DNA of 30,405 nucleotides from a bacterium. GTDB taxonomy: Bacteria > UBA9089 > JAHJRX01. Below the pieces are notes generated by a model that saw only the letters and a program-made list of their open reading frames with translations, was not told where the DNA came from and did no database searches. The position numbers and the translations under genes were made by a program. Shown here one piece after another: positions 8,042 through 15,819 of the stretch. The stretch is from contig JASEGW010000003.1 of NCBI GenBank assembly GCA_030017825.1, positions 1 to 30,405 of the forward strand, read 5' to 3'. The stretch's first letter is position 1. The number at the start of each line of letters is the position of its first letter.

Positions 8042-11000
8042 TTAATTTTTTTTATTTTTTCCTAATAACTTCTGAGCAGCAATTAAATTCTTATTCACAA
8101 GCTTATCTTCATTTAGCTTCTTTATATCAATAGCATTTCCTTGGTCATCTATTACTTGAATATTTAAAGCTAAGCCTTGAAGTTCGTGGACCAAAACATT
8201 AAATGATTCTGGAATTCCAGGTTTCTTAGGAATCTCCCCTTTTACAATTGATTCGTAAACTTTTGCTCTTCCAGCAATATCATCAGATTTCACAGTCAAT
8301 AATTCCTGTAAGGTATAAGCAGCACCATATGCTTCTAATGCCCATACTTCCATTTCTCCTAAACGTTGTCCTCCAAATTGAGCTTTACCTCCCAATGGTT
8401 GCTGGGTAACTAAAGAATAAGGACCGGTAGAACGTGCATGAATTTTATCTTCAGCTAAATGAGCTAGTTTCATCATGTAAATATAACCAATAGTAACCTT
8501 TTGGTCAAACTTCTCTCCAGTTTTACCATTATACAAATCTACTTTTCCATTTTCAGGCAAACCTGCTTTTATCAAAAAATCTTTTACATCTTTTTCTGTA
8601 GCTCCACAAAATACTGGAGTAATTGCATGCACTCCTAAAGTATAAGCTGCCCATCCTAAATGAGTTTCTAAAACTTGACCTACATTCATACGTGAAGGTA
8701 TAGAAAGAGAATTTAAAACTATATCCACTACAGTTCCATCTTTTAAGAAAGGCATATCTTCTTCTGGTAATATTTTTGCAATTACCCCTTTATTACCGTG
8801 ACGACCTGCCATCTTATCCCCAACCGTAATTTTTCGCTTATTAGCTATATACACCTTAACTAATTTTTCAACGCCAGGAGGTAAGTCATCTCCTTTAATT
8901 TGAGAAAATACTTTTACATCTATAACTACACCTTCCGTCCCATAAGGCATACGCAAAGAAGTGTCCCTCACTTCTCTAGCCTTTTCTCCAAAAATAGAAT
9001 AAAGAAGCTTATACTCAGGAGAAAGACCAGTTTCACCTTTTGGGGTTACTTTTCCTGCTAAAATATCTCCCGGTTTTACCTCAGCTCCAATTCTAATTAT
9101 TCCATCTTTATCTAAATTAGCTAAAGCCTCTTCTCCTAAATTTGGAATATCTCGGGTTATAGATTCTGGACCCAACTGAGTGTCCCTAGCTTCCACTTCA
9201 AACTTTTCAATATGAACAGAGGTATAGACATCATCTTTTGATAAACGTTCGCTTATTAAAATAGCATCTTCAAAATTATATCCTTCCCAAGGCATAAAGG
9301 CTACTAAGACATTTCTACCCAGTGAAAGACGACCACATTTTGTAGCCATGCCATCACCAATCACTTCTCCTTTTTGTACTGTTTCACCTTCTTTTATTAA
9401 AGGATGCTGATTAATACAGGTAGTCTGATTAGATCTCCTATATTTCAAAAGCTCATGCACATGAATATGGCCTTCATTATCAGTAATTTCTATTCTATCG
9501 CCTGCAATTTTAGTTGCCACTCCAGAAACCTCACTTAATACAGCAGCATAAGAATTTTGAGCCATCTTTTTTTCTGTTCCTGTAGATACATAAGGAACTT
9601 CAGGATAAAGCAAGGGAACAGCTTGTCTTTGCATATTTGAGCCCATTAAAGCACGATTAGCATCATCATGTTCTAAAAAAGGTACTAAATTCGTAGCTAT
9701 ACTTACTAATTGCTTAAAGGAAACATCAATAAAATCCACTTTTTCCTTAGGTATAATAGGAAATTCTCCCTTTTGTCTTACTGGAACTTGTTCATCTATT
9801 AAAAACCCATCCTTATCTATTCTGGAATTTATATTAGCTATATTGTATTTATCTTCTTCGGCTGCAGAAAGATATTTAATTTCTTCGGTAACTTTTCCAT
9901 CCTTAACTACTCTATATGGAGATTCTATAAAACCATATTTATTCACTTTAGCATAAGTAGCTAAAGAAACTATTAAGCCAATATTGGGTCCTTCAGGTGT
10001 CTCTATAGGGCAAATTCTACCATAATGAGTATAGTGCACATCCCTAACTTCAAAACCAGCTCTTTCTTTACTTAATCCTCCTTGACCTAAAGCGCTTAAT
10101 CGTCTTTTATGAGTTAGCTCAGCTAAAGGATTGGTTTGATCCATAAATTGGGAAAGTTGACTAGAACCAAAAAACTCATTAATAGCTGCAGAAACAGGCT
10201 TAATACTCATCACAGACTGGGGAGTAACAGTTTCTACATCTTGAATAGTCATCCTTTCTCTTACCCCTCGTTCTAAACGAGCAAAACCCACCCGAAGCTG
10301 ATTCTGCAATAGTTCACCAATAGAGCGCACTCTACGATTTCCTAAATGGTCAATATCATCAGCTTCTGATTGTTCAGCAGAAAGTTTCATTAAGTATTTC
10401 ATGGTAGTAGTTATGTCTTCAGGAGTAAGTACTGTAACATCTATCGAAACATCCAAATTTAATCTATGGTTTGTTTTATATCTTCCTACACTTCCTAAGT
10501 TATATCTAGTTTCATCAAGGAATAATCTATTAAAAGTTAATTGAGCATTTTCTATAGTAGTTGTAGGTTCTCCTGGTCTAATAACTCCATAAATCTTAAT
10601 TAAGGCTCCTTCTTTATCTTTTGTTTCATCTTTTTCTAAAGAATTAAGGAGGGAAATATCCATATTAACTAAATCTATAATAGAAATCTCATCTATATTA
10701 TTCTCCTTAATCATTTCCAAATCTTCTTCATTTAACTTTTGTCCTGCTACTCCTAATACCTCTCCTGTCTCTTCATTAACTATATTTCGAGCTAAACGAA
10801 CTGATAATAAATCTTTTCTTTTTTGTAAAGATATCTTTTCACTTTTATAAAATAAAGAGATAATTTCTTCATTGGTTTCATATCCTAAAGCTCTTAAAAT
10901 CATACTGGCTAGTATCTTTTTCTTACGTGCAATACGAATATACATAACACTGCTTATATCAATTTCAAACTCTAACCAAGCTCCTCGATATGGCACAATC

Positions 11001-11536
11001 TTAGCTGAATATAAACGTAAGCTCTTATCGTAGTCAAAAAATACTCCAGGAGACCTATGTAGTTGACTTACTACTACCCTTTCTGCTCCATTAATAATAA
11101 AAGTACCTCTTTTGGTCATAAGGGGAATATTTCTCATAAAGACATCCTGTTCTCTAATTTCTCCAGTATCTTTATGAATTAGACGCAATTTTAAATAAAA
11201 AGGGATAGCATAAGTAGCATCTCTTTCTCTACATTCTTGCTCTTCATATTTAAGTTTTCCGAAATAGTACTCTACAAATTCTAAGACTATCCTTTCATTA
11301 AAGTCTTCTATGGGAAAAGTTTCTAATAGAACTTGCTGAAGTCCTTGATTCTTTCTTTCAGAAGGCGAAATATCTATCTGTAAGAAGTTTTTGTAAGATT
11401 CATGCTGGATAAAAACTAAGTCCGGTGTATCCATAGCATCAGGAACCTTATTAAAGGAAACCTCTTTGATCTTATCATTAAAACTGGCCAAGACTTTACC
11501 TTCCTTTCTAAGATCTTTAAAAGATGCAAAAATCAT
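8042..11536 (-). CDS. rpoB: DNA-directed RNA polymerase subunit beta
   Basis: Second catalytic subunit of RNA polymerase. The rifampicin-binding region (SSQLSQFMDQ...THKRRLSALG, about residues 455-480) keeps the residues equivalent to E. coli Q513, D516, H526, R529 and S531. The motif that follows reads GQGG rather than the near-universal GPGG. The flap, the KRKITVGDKMAGRHGNKG active-site segment and the C-terminal SFNVLVHELQGL motif are present. At 1164 residues it lacks the large lineage-specific inserts of proteobacterial beta. The ATG at 11536 has no evident Shine-Dalgarno. A TTG 15 codons later (11491) has AAGGAAGG at good spacing and may be the real start, giving 1149 aa. Confidence 0.96.
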   Translation of the reverse strand: MIFASFKDLRKEGKVLASFNDKIKEVSFNKVPDAMDTPDLVFIQHESYKNFLQIDISPSERKNQGLQQVLLETFPIEDFNERIVLEFVEYYFGKLKYEEQECRERDATYAIPFYLKLRLIHKDTGEIREQDVFMRNIPLMTKRGTFIINGAERVVVSQLHRSPGVFFDYDKSLRLYSAKIVPYRGAWLEFEIDISSVMYIRIARKKKILASMILRALGYETNEEIISLFYKSEKISLQKRKDLLSVRLARNIVNEETGEVLGVAGQKLNEEDLEMIKENNIDEISIIDLVNMDISLLNSLEKDETKDKEGALIKIYGVIRPGEPTTTIENAQLTFNRLFLDETRYNLGSVGRYKTNHRLNLDVSIDVTVLTPEDITTTMKYLMKLSAEQSEADDIDHLGNRRVRSIGELLQNQLRVGFARLERGVRERMTIQDVETVTPQSVMSIKPVSAAINEFFGSSQLSQFMDQTNPLAELTHKRRLSALGQGGLSKERAGFEVRDVHYTHYGRICPIETPEGPNIGLIVSLATYAKVNKYGFIESPYRVVKDGKVTEEIKYLSAAEEDKYNIANINSRIDKDGFLIDEQVPVRQKGEFPIIPKEKVDFIDVSFKQLVSIATNLVPFLEHDDANRALMGSNMQRQAVPLLYPEVPYVSTGTEKKMAQNSYAAVLSEVSGVATKIAGDRIEITDNEGHIHVHELLKYRRSNQTTCINQHPLIKEGETVQKGEVIGDGMATKCGRLSLGRNVLVAFMPWEGYNFEDAILISERLSKDDVYTSVHIEKFEVEARDTQLGPESITRDIPNLGEEALANLDKDGIIRIGAEVKPGDILAGKVTPKGETGLSPEYKLLYSIFGEKAREVRDTSLRMPYGTEGVVIDVKVFSQIKGDDLPPGVEKLVKVYIANKRKITVGDKMAGRHGNKGVIAKILPEEDMPFLKDGTVVDIVLNSLSIPSRMNVGQVLETHLGWAAYTLGVHAITPVFCGATEKDVKDFLIKAGLPENGKVDLYNGKTGEKFDQKVTIGYIYMMKLAHLAEDKIHARSTGPYSLVTQQPLGGKAQFGGQRLGEMEVWALEAYGAAYTLQELLTVKSDDIAGRAKVYESIVKGEIPKKPGIPESFNVLVHELQGLALNIQVIDDQGNAIDIKKLNEDKLVNKNLIAAQKLLGKNKKN

Positions 11537-11571
11537 TTATTCTAAATATTAATTTTTGTAATTTTACAAAT

Positions 11572-11955
11572 CTACTTAATTTCAATTATGGCGCCAGCAC
11601 TTTCTAACTTGGCTTTTATTTCTTCAGCTTCTTGTTTGCTTATCCCCTGCTTTACAGGTTTAGGAGCATTTTCAGCTAATTCTTTTGCTTCTTTTAATCC
11701 TAAAGAAGTAACAGTTCTAATCTCTTTGATTACTTGGATTTTTTTGTCTCCTGTACTAGATAGGATTACATCAAATTCTGTTTTTTCTTTTTCTGTATCT
11801 GCTTCTGCTGCTGTTTGAGGAACTACTCCTACTGCTACTGGTGCAGCAGCAGAAACACCAAACTTGTCCTCAAGTTCTTTTACTAATTCTGAAAGTTCCA
11901 AGACAGTCATTTTGGAGATAGCCTCTACTAATTTTTCTTTTGTAGCAACTGTCAT
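11572..11955 (-). CDS. rplL: 50S ribosomal protein L7/L12
   Basis: Stalk protein that forms dimers on L10 and recruits the translational GTPases (EF-Tu, EF-G, IF2). The N-terminal dimerisation helix (VEAISKMTVLELSELVKELE), an Ala/Val/Pro-rich hinge around residues 35-52 and the C-terminal factor-binding domain with KIQVIKEIRTVTSLGLKEAK are present. The length is 127 aa, slightly above the usual 120-125 because of a few extra acidic hinge residues. A strong AAGGAGGT Shine-Dalgarno precedes the ATG, consistent with the higher dose of L12 needed per ribosome. It lies 122 bp after rplJ and 35 bp before rpoB. Confidence 0.97.
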   Translation of the reverse strand: MTVATKEKLVEAISKMTVLELSELVKELEDKFGVSAAAPVAVGVVPQTAAEADTEKEKTEFDVILSSTGDKKIQVIKEIRTVTSLGLKEAKELAENAPKPVKQGISKQEAEEIKAKLESAGAIIEIK

Positions 11956-12077
11956 TTTTAAATACCTCCTTAATATTTTTGAGATTTTTCTCGAAAATTC
12001 TAATTTTTTATATAAATTTAACTTATTATATAAAGTACCATATAAAGCTTTTAACCCTTAATTTCAAGATCCTAACC

Positions 12078-12569
12078 CTATGACTCCTTCTGCTCTTTAA
12101 TAGCTTCTAAACATATTAATAATCCCCTCATAGGAGAATTTAAAGTCATTGCTAATTTTGCTAATAATACCTCCTTAGAAGGTAAGCTAGCCAAATCTTT
12201 AACTTTATTAGCTTCAATAATATGACCTTGTAAAATTCCTGCTTTTATTTCTAGCTTTTTATATTTTTTGTTAAATTCTATTAAAGTCTTGGCCAAAGAA
12301 ACTGTATCATTCGCATCTATAGCTATAGCAGTAGGACCAATAAGATATTCATTCAATGAAGATAAATTTATGTCTTTTACTGCAAGTTTTACTAAAGTGT
12401 TTTTTATTACTTTATACTCTACGCCATTATCACGTAATCTATTTCGTAACTCACTAATTTCTTTTACATTAAGCCCTCTAAAATCAGTTAAAATACTTAA
12501 ACTTGCTGAATCTAATTTATTTCTTAGATCATTAATTATTACTGTTTCTTTTTCTCGTAAGCTTTTCAT
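12078..12569 (-). CDS. rplJ: 50S ribosomal protein L10
   Basis: Base of the ribosomal stalk: the N-terminal domain binds 23S rRNA with L11 and the C-terminal helix carries L7/L12 dimers. The 163-residue protein shows the SILTDFRGLNVKEISELRNRLR segment and VIKNTLVKLA, both typical of L10, and ends in a helical tail (LICLEAIKEQKES). An AGAGGAA Shine-Dalgarno precedes the ATG. The 89-bp spacer between rplA and this gene contains a perfect 13-bp hairpin (12602-12632), where other bacteria carry the L10 autoregulatory leader. Confidence 0.96.
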   Translation of the reverse strand: MKSLREKETVIINDLRNKLDSASLSILTDFRGLNVKEISELRNRLRDNGVEYKVIKNTLVKLAVKDINLSSLNEYLIGPTAIAIDANDTVSLAKTLIEFNKKYKKLEIKAGILQGHIIEANKVKDLASLPSKEVLLAKLAMTLNSPMRGLLICLEAIKEQKES

Positions 12570-12601
12570 AATAAAACTATTCCTCTTTAGATTTTTATAC
12601 T

Positions 12602-12632
12602 GGTAAATAGTAATTGTAGATTACTATTTACC
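12602..12632 (-). promoter_or_regulatory. Perfect hairpin in the rplJ leader
   Basis: GGTAAATAGTAAT and its exact complement form a 13-bp stem with a 5-nt loop, ending 33 nt upstream of the rplJ start on the coding strand. No T-tract follows, so it is not a simple intrinsic terminator. It is placed where ribosomal protein L10 leaders control rplJL in other bacteria. The sequence does not show a recognisable kink-turn, so its role (L10 binding, RNA processing or none) is inferred. Confidence 0.5.
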
Positions 12633-12658
12633 TAGTTACCCTTTTATTAATCCCCAAA

Positions 12659-13366
12659 TTAATTTTCCATTAACTTTTGAACTTCAGCAAGGTTAATTTT
12701 TATGCCTGGGCTCATAGTTGAAGAAAGAGATATTGTTTTTATATATTGACCTTTGGCAGCAGAAGGTTTAGCTTGTATAATAGCTTTTATTAAAGCTTTT
12801 ATATTTTCAATAATACTTTCTATAGGGAAAGATAACTTTCCTAAAAGAACATGAACTATCCCATAACTATCAGCTCTAAATTCTATTTTACCAGCTTTGA
12901 ATTCTTTAATAGCTTTAGCCAATTCAAAAGTAACTGTACCAGCTTTAGGGCTGGGCATAAGTCCTCTTGGGCCTAAAATCTTGCCTAATTGAGAAATCTC
13001 CCTCATTATATCTGGAGTAGCAATAGCCATATCAAAATCTACCCAACCTTCCTTTATTTTTTCAATATATTCTTGATCTCCTATATAATCTGCACCTGCC
13101 TCCTGAGCTTCTTTTACTTTCTCTCCTTTTGCAAAAACTAAAATCTTTATGCTTTTACCTGTTCCATTGGGTAAGACTACAGTACTTCTTACTTGTTGGT
13201 CATCGCGTTTTGTTTGCACTCCAAGATTTATGGCTATTTCCAATGATTCATCAAATTTAGCATAAGCTATTTTTTTAATATTTTCTATAGCTTCCTGTAA
13301 AGTATATAACATCTGTTTATCTATTTGTTCTAATGCTTTTTTATATTTTTTTCCTTTAAAAACCAT
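12659..13366 (-). CDS. rplA: 50S ribosomal protein L1
   Basis: Forms the mobile L1 stalk at the E site, which helps release deacylated tRNA, and acts as a translational repressor of its own operon in E. coli. At 235 aa it has the normal length. The KIGPRGLMPSPK-type motif (here LGKILGPRGLMPSPKAGTV, around residues 125-145) and the FRADSYGIVHVLLGKLSF segment are clear L1 signatures. An AAGGAGA Shine-Dalgarno sits in front of the ATG. It follows rplK by 17 bp, the conserved rplK-rplA pair. Confidence 0.97.
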   Translation of the reverse strand: MVFKGKKYKKALEQIDKQMLYTLQEAIENIKKIAYAKFDESLEIAINLGVQTKRDDQQVRSTVVLPNGTGKSIKILVFAKGEKVKEAQEAGADYIGDQEYIEKIKEGWVDFDMAIATPDIMREISQLGKILGPRGLMPSPKAGTVTFELAKAIKEFKAGKIEFRADSYGIVHVLLGKLSFPIESIIENIKALIKAIIQAKPSAAKGQYIKTISLSSTMSPGIKINLAEVQKLMEN

Positions 13367-13383
13367 TTATTGTCTCCTTATAC

Positions 13384-13809
13384 TTATTCTACTATTTCAA
13401 TACCCATACTTTTAGCTGTACCACATATCTGTTTAATGGCGCCTTCATCATTTACTGCATTTAAATCTGGTTTTTTAAGCTGGGCAATTTTTTTTACTTC
13501 TTCCATAGTTATTTTAGCTATTTTTTCTCGATTAGGACTAGAAGAACCTTTTTCAATACCTGCTGCTTTACAAAGCAATACAGCCGCAGGAGGTGTTTTT
13601 AAAACAAATGAAAAAGTACGATCTTCGTAAACATTTATTACTGCAGGAATAATTGTTCCTTCTTGTCCAGTTGTTTGAGCATTAAATGCTTTACAAAATT
13701 CCATAATATTTACCCCATGTTGACCTAAAGCTGGACCTACAGGTGGAGCAGGATTTGCTCTTCCGCCTGGAATTTGTAATTTTATCTCTTTTATAATTTT
13801 TTTAGCCAT
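13384..13809 (-). CDS. rplK: 50S ribosomal protein L11
   Basis: Binds 23S rRNA at the GTPase-associated centre together with L10. The 141-aa protein has the proline-rich N-terminal GGRANPAPPVGPALGQHGVN motif, where thiostrepton-type antibiotics act, then FCKAFNAQT and a C-terminal rRNA-binding domain with MGIEIVE at the end. It starts 11 bp after nusG with an AGAGGAAA Shine-Dalgarno, so it is translated from the secE-nusG-rplK transcript. Confidence 0.97.
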   Translation of the reverse strand: MAKKIIKEIKLQIPGGRANPAPPVGPALGQHGVNIMEFCKAFNAQTTGQEGTIIPAVINVYEDRTFSFVLKTPPAAVLLCKAAGIEKGSSSPNREKIAKITMEEVKKIAQLKKPDLNAVNDEGAIKQICGTAKSMGIEIVE

Positions 13810-13820
13810 AGATTTCCTCT

Positions 13821-14357
13821 TTATAACTTTTCTACTTGATGGAACTGTAATTCTACAGGAGTACTTCGACCTAAAACACTAATCATTAATTTTAACCTTT
13901 CTTTCTTTATATTTATCTCTGCTACTGATCCTACAAAATTAGCAAAAGGACCATCAATTACTCTTAAGTTTTCACCTTCTTCAAACTGAGCTTTTATTCT
14001 AAGTTTTTTGCCTTTGCCAGAAATATTCTCCAACATAGTTTCTATTTCACTATCTTCTATAGGAATAGGCTTATCTTTGCCGCCTATAAATCCAAATACT
14101 CCCGGAGTATTTTTAATAACTTGCCAAGCTTTATCAGACATCTCCATCTCAATTAAAATATACCCTGGAAAGAATTTCTTTGTAGATAATTTCTTTTTTC
14201 CACCTTTTACCTCAGCTACTTCTTCTGTAGGAATCAATACTTGCTTAATAAGATTTTCCACTTCCATATTTTTAATTCTTTGCTCAATATTAGATTTTAC
14301 TCGGTTTTCATAACCAGAGTAAGTGTGAATAACATACCAATCTTTTTTACTTTCCAA
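13821..14357 (-). CDS. nusG: Transcription termination/antitermination protein NusG
   Basis: RNA-polymerase-binding elongation factor that links the polymerase to Rho and the ribosome. The NGN domain (DWYVIHTYSGYENRV, near the N-terminus, and FFPGYILIEMEM around residue 65) and the C-terminal KOW domain (VIDGPFANFVGSVAEIN, about 130-147) are intact in 178 residues. The start codon appears to be TTG at 14357, with GAGGG seven bases upstream. It follows secE by a 139-bp spacer that contains a degenerate hairpin repeat. Confidence 0.96.
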   Translation of the reverse strand: MESKKDWYVIHTYSGYENRVKSNIEQRIKNMEVENLIKQVLIPTEEVAEVKGGKKKLSTKKFFPGYILIEMEMSDKAWQVIKNTPGVFGFIGGKDKPIPIEDSEIETMLENISGKGKKLRIKAQFEEGENLRVIDGPFANFVGSVAEINIKKERLKLMISVLGRSTPVELQFHQVEKL

Positions 14358-14442
14358 TTTCTTACCCTCGAAATATAAATTATTTTTAAATTAATTTTTA
14401 GAATGCAGCTTAACGCAGATATTTTTCAGAAAGATATTCTTC

Positions 14443-14492
14443 AGAAATTAGAAGTCAGAACTTTTTATCCCCCGTCCTCTGCCTTCTATTCT
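14443..14492. repeat. Degenerate hairpin repeat between secE and nusG
   Basis: An arm around 14443-14460 (agaaattagaagtcagaa) pairs imperfectly with 14478-14492 (ctctgccttctattc), with a C-rich loop between. It resembles the hairpins at 15089-15150, 2375-2458 and 21468-21541. It lies inside the secE-nusG transcript, so it would be carried in the RNA. Confidence 0.45.
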
Positions 14493-14496
14493 CTTC

Positions 14497-14697
14497 CTAT
14501 GACCCTACAATTAAATTTATTAATTTAGTTAAAATTAAATCAACGATACCTATATAAAAACTCACAATCACTATACATATAATAACTATTAAAGTAGAAT
14601 TTAAGGTCAATTTTCGATCAGGCCAAGATACTTTGCCTGTAGGAGGCACAGTTTCCAACCATACTTCTTTTAAAAATTTCTTTATTCTCTTAAACAA
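14497..14697 (-). CDS. secE: Preprotein translocase subunit SecE
   Basis: Essential small membrane subunit of the SecYEG channel. The conserved cytoplasmic amphipathic segment FLKEVWLETVPPTGKVSWPDR precedes one membrane-spanning helix (about residues 33-55, STLIVIICIVIVSFYIGIVDL), the single-span form of about 60-66 aa. The start is most likely TTG at 14697, with GGAG six bases upstream. No in-frame ATG exists between there and the stop, and a longer reading frame would run into tRNA-Trp. It lies immediately downstream of the tRNA, the classical tRNA-Trp-secE-nusG order. Confidence 0.93.
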   Translation of the reverse strand: MFKRIKKFLKEVWLETVPPTGKVSWPDRKLTLNSTLIVIICIVIVSFYIGIVDLILTKLINLIVGS

Positions 14698-14724
14698 TGA
14701 TGACTCCAAATTATATTTATAGAA

Positions 14725-14800
14725 TGGCAGGCCCGACAGGACTTGAACCTGCAACCCCCGGATTTGGAGTCCGGTGCTCTACCAATTGAGCTACGGACCT
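14725..14800 (-). tRNA. tRNA-Trp (anticodon CCA)
   Basis: A 76-nt cloverleaf with acceptor AGGTCCG / CGGGCCT (one G-T pair), D-arm AGCTCAATTGGTAGAGC, anticodon stem-loop CGGACTCCAAATCCG with CCA at positions 34-36, T-arm GGTTCAAGTCC, discriminator G and an encoded CCA end. It is embedded between rpmG and secE in the same orientation, so it is likely processed from the same transcript. Confidence 0.97.
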
Positions 14801-15215
14801 AAATTATGGAGTATAAACTTAAGCAAGCATTCATTCAACAAAAAGATACGCTTAAAAAAACTCAAACTATATCTATATAAAGATTAATGTTATAGATTTG
14901 AAAAATTAGAAGTTTTAAAGTTTAACAAATTTAGAGCAGAAAAAAAGAACTTTAATTATTTAACTCCAAACATCTCAACTCTTTATCTTTTAATCCTAAG
15001 CTTTTATCTCCAAAACTTTATAATTTCTGTAGTTTAATCGCAAGATTTTGGTTTTAATTGGTTTTAATTAGAAAACAGCACACAAATAATAGAACACAAA
15101 ATACAGATTAAAATTTTTCAGATTTCTGGCCTCTGTTATCTATGTTCTATGCTCCGGTTTCTGACCGCTGATATTTAATAGTTAAACGCTTATAAATATA
15201 AACTTAAATAAATTT
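14801..15215. other. Spacer between rpmG and tRNA-Trp
   Basis: This 415-bp stretch carries no gene that I can support. It contains an imperfect hairpin repeat (15089-15150), a 10-bp tandem duplication of ggttttaatt (15050-15069) and otherwise low-complexity AT-rich sequence. No terminator or second promoter with good spacing was seen, so rpmG and tRNA-Trp may share a transcript. Confidence 0.5.
15089..15150. repeat. Imperfect hairpin repeat (18-nt arms)
   Basis: Arms at 15089-15106 (atagaacacaaaatacag) and 15133-15150 (ctgttatctatgttctat) pair at 14 of 18 positions around a 26-nt loop. The word content (agaacacaaaatacaga and its complement) recurs in other spacers of this window, which suggests an old, eroded repeat family. 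Confidence 0.5.
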
Positions 15216-15368
15216 TTATTTAGTTTCTTTATGTATGAAATGAGTGCGGCAAAATTTACAATACTTTTTTAATTCAACTTTTGTAGTCTGCTTTTTCTTA
15301 TTTCTAGTAGTAGAATAATTTCTATTTTTACACTCACTACAAGCTAAAGTTATTATTTCTCTAGGCAT
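15216..15368 (-). CDS. rpmG: 50S ribosomal protein L33
   Basis: A 50-codon gene. The protein reads MPREIITLACSEC..., contains the paired motifs CSEC (residues 10-13) and CKFC (37-40), and ends HFIHKETK. This is the four-cysteine, zinc-binding (C+) form of L33, which sits near the E site of the 50S subunit. An AAAGAGGAAAA ribosome binding site precedes the ATG. It is the first gene after a TTGACA promoter and leads the rpmG-tRNA-Trp-secE-nusG run, a conserved arrangement. Confidence 0.95.
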   Translation of the reverse strand: MPREIITLACSECKNRNYSTTRNKKKQTTKVELKKYCKFCRTHFIHKETK

Positions 15369-15412
15369 TTTTCCTCTTTATTTAGTTCTAAATAATATAT
15401 ACATAAATTATT

Positions 15413-15441
15413 AAGTTAACACACCTCTAAAAATTTGTCAA
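15413..15441 (-). promoter_or_regulatory. Probable sigma-70 promoter of the rpmG-secE-nusG-rpoBC operon
   Basis: On the minus strand a perfect TTGACA (15441-15436) is followed after 17 nt by TAACTT (15418-15413), a weak but acceptable -10, about 45 nt before the rpmG start. No other good promoter lies between the upstream terminator and rpmG. Confidence 0.55.
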
Positions 15442-15507
15442 GGTTTAATTTGATTTATTTTTTAAAATAATATTAAAATATTTATAGTGTTCTTCAATAG
15501 GCTTAAA

Positions 15508-15547
15508 AGAGGCTTAAAAGCTCTGCAATCTTTTTGGACAAGGACAA
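15508..15547 (+). repeat. Degenerate dispersed repeat, copy A
   Basis: Shares the core aaaagctctgcaatct and a following ggacaaggacaa with the stretches at 17628-17670 and 25394-25440. Similarity is partial and decayed, and all three copies are intergenic. Confidence 0.35.
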
Positions 15548-15747
15548 CCCCTGTTTCTACATTTTGGAAAATATAGTGTAGAAATAGCTCTTGTGGCTAC
15601 CATAGGAGAGTATCAACTTATTGTAGAATGCTAAGAAAATATTACTTTTTAAATATATTCCAAGCTTCTCTCTCAAATAATAAAAATAAGCTTTCTATTA
15701 CAAAATTTAAGAAATTATTACTTGAAGAAAAACAAAAAAAGTTAGTA

Positions 15748-15778
15748 ATAAAAAATAAAAGCAGCTAAAATTGCTGCT
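15748..15778 (-). terminator. Intrinsic terminator after the NYN nuclease gene
   Basis: On the minus strand AGCAGC / GCTGCT form a 6-bp stem with a 7-nt loop, followed by a T-rich run (TTT A TTTTT), 42 nt beyond the stop codon of the NYN gene. It insulates the downstream rpmG promoter from read-through. Confidence 0.65.
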
Positions 15779-15819
15779 AAGAAATTTGTTATTAAGTAAC
15801 TCATAATTCTTGCTAAACC

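Larger units (their letters stand above)
15369..15819. other. Spacer between the NYN nuclease gene and rpmG
   Basis: This 451-bp spacer holds the rpmG promoter (15413-15441), one copy of a degenerate dispersed repeat (15508-15547), a short inverted repeat (tttctaca...tgtagaaa, about 15555-15579) and the intrinsic terminator of the NYN gene (15748-15778). A 46-codon plus-strand frame at 15628-15768 has no ribosome binding site and overlaps the terminator, so it is not called as a gene. Confidence 0.5.

Noticed and set aside
12602..12632. The rplJ-leader hairpin considered as a third MITE
   Set aside because: Its arms do not match the 68-bp MITE ends and no direct repeat flanks it.
14698..14754. 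An N-terminal extension of secE to an ATG inside tRNA-Trp
   Set aside because: It would translate the 3' part of the tRNA; the TTG at 14697 has a proper Shine-Dalgarno and gives the normal SecE length.
15628..15768. A 46-codon plus-strand frame in the rpmG-NYN spacer
   Set aside because: No Shine-Dalgarno, Lys/Asn-rich composition expected of AT-rich DNA, and its end overlaps the NYN terminator.
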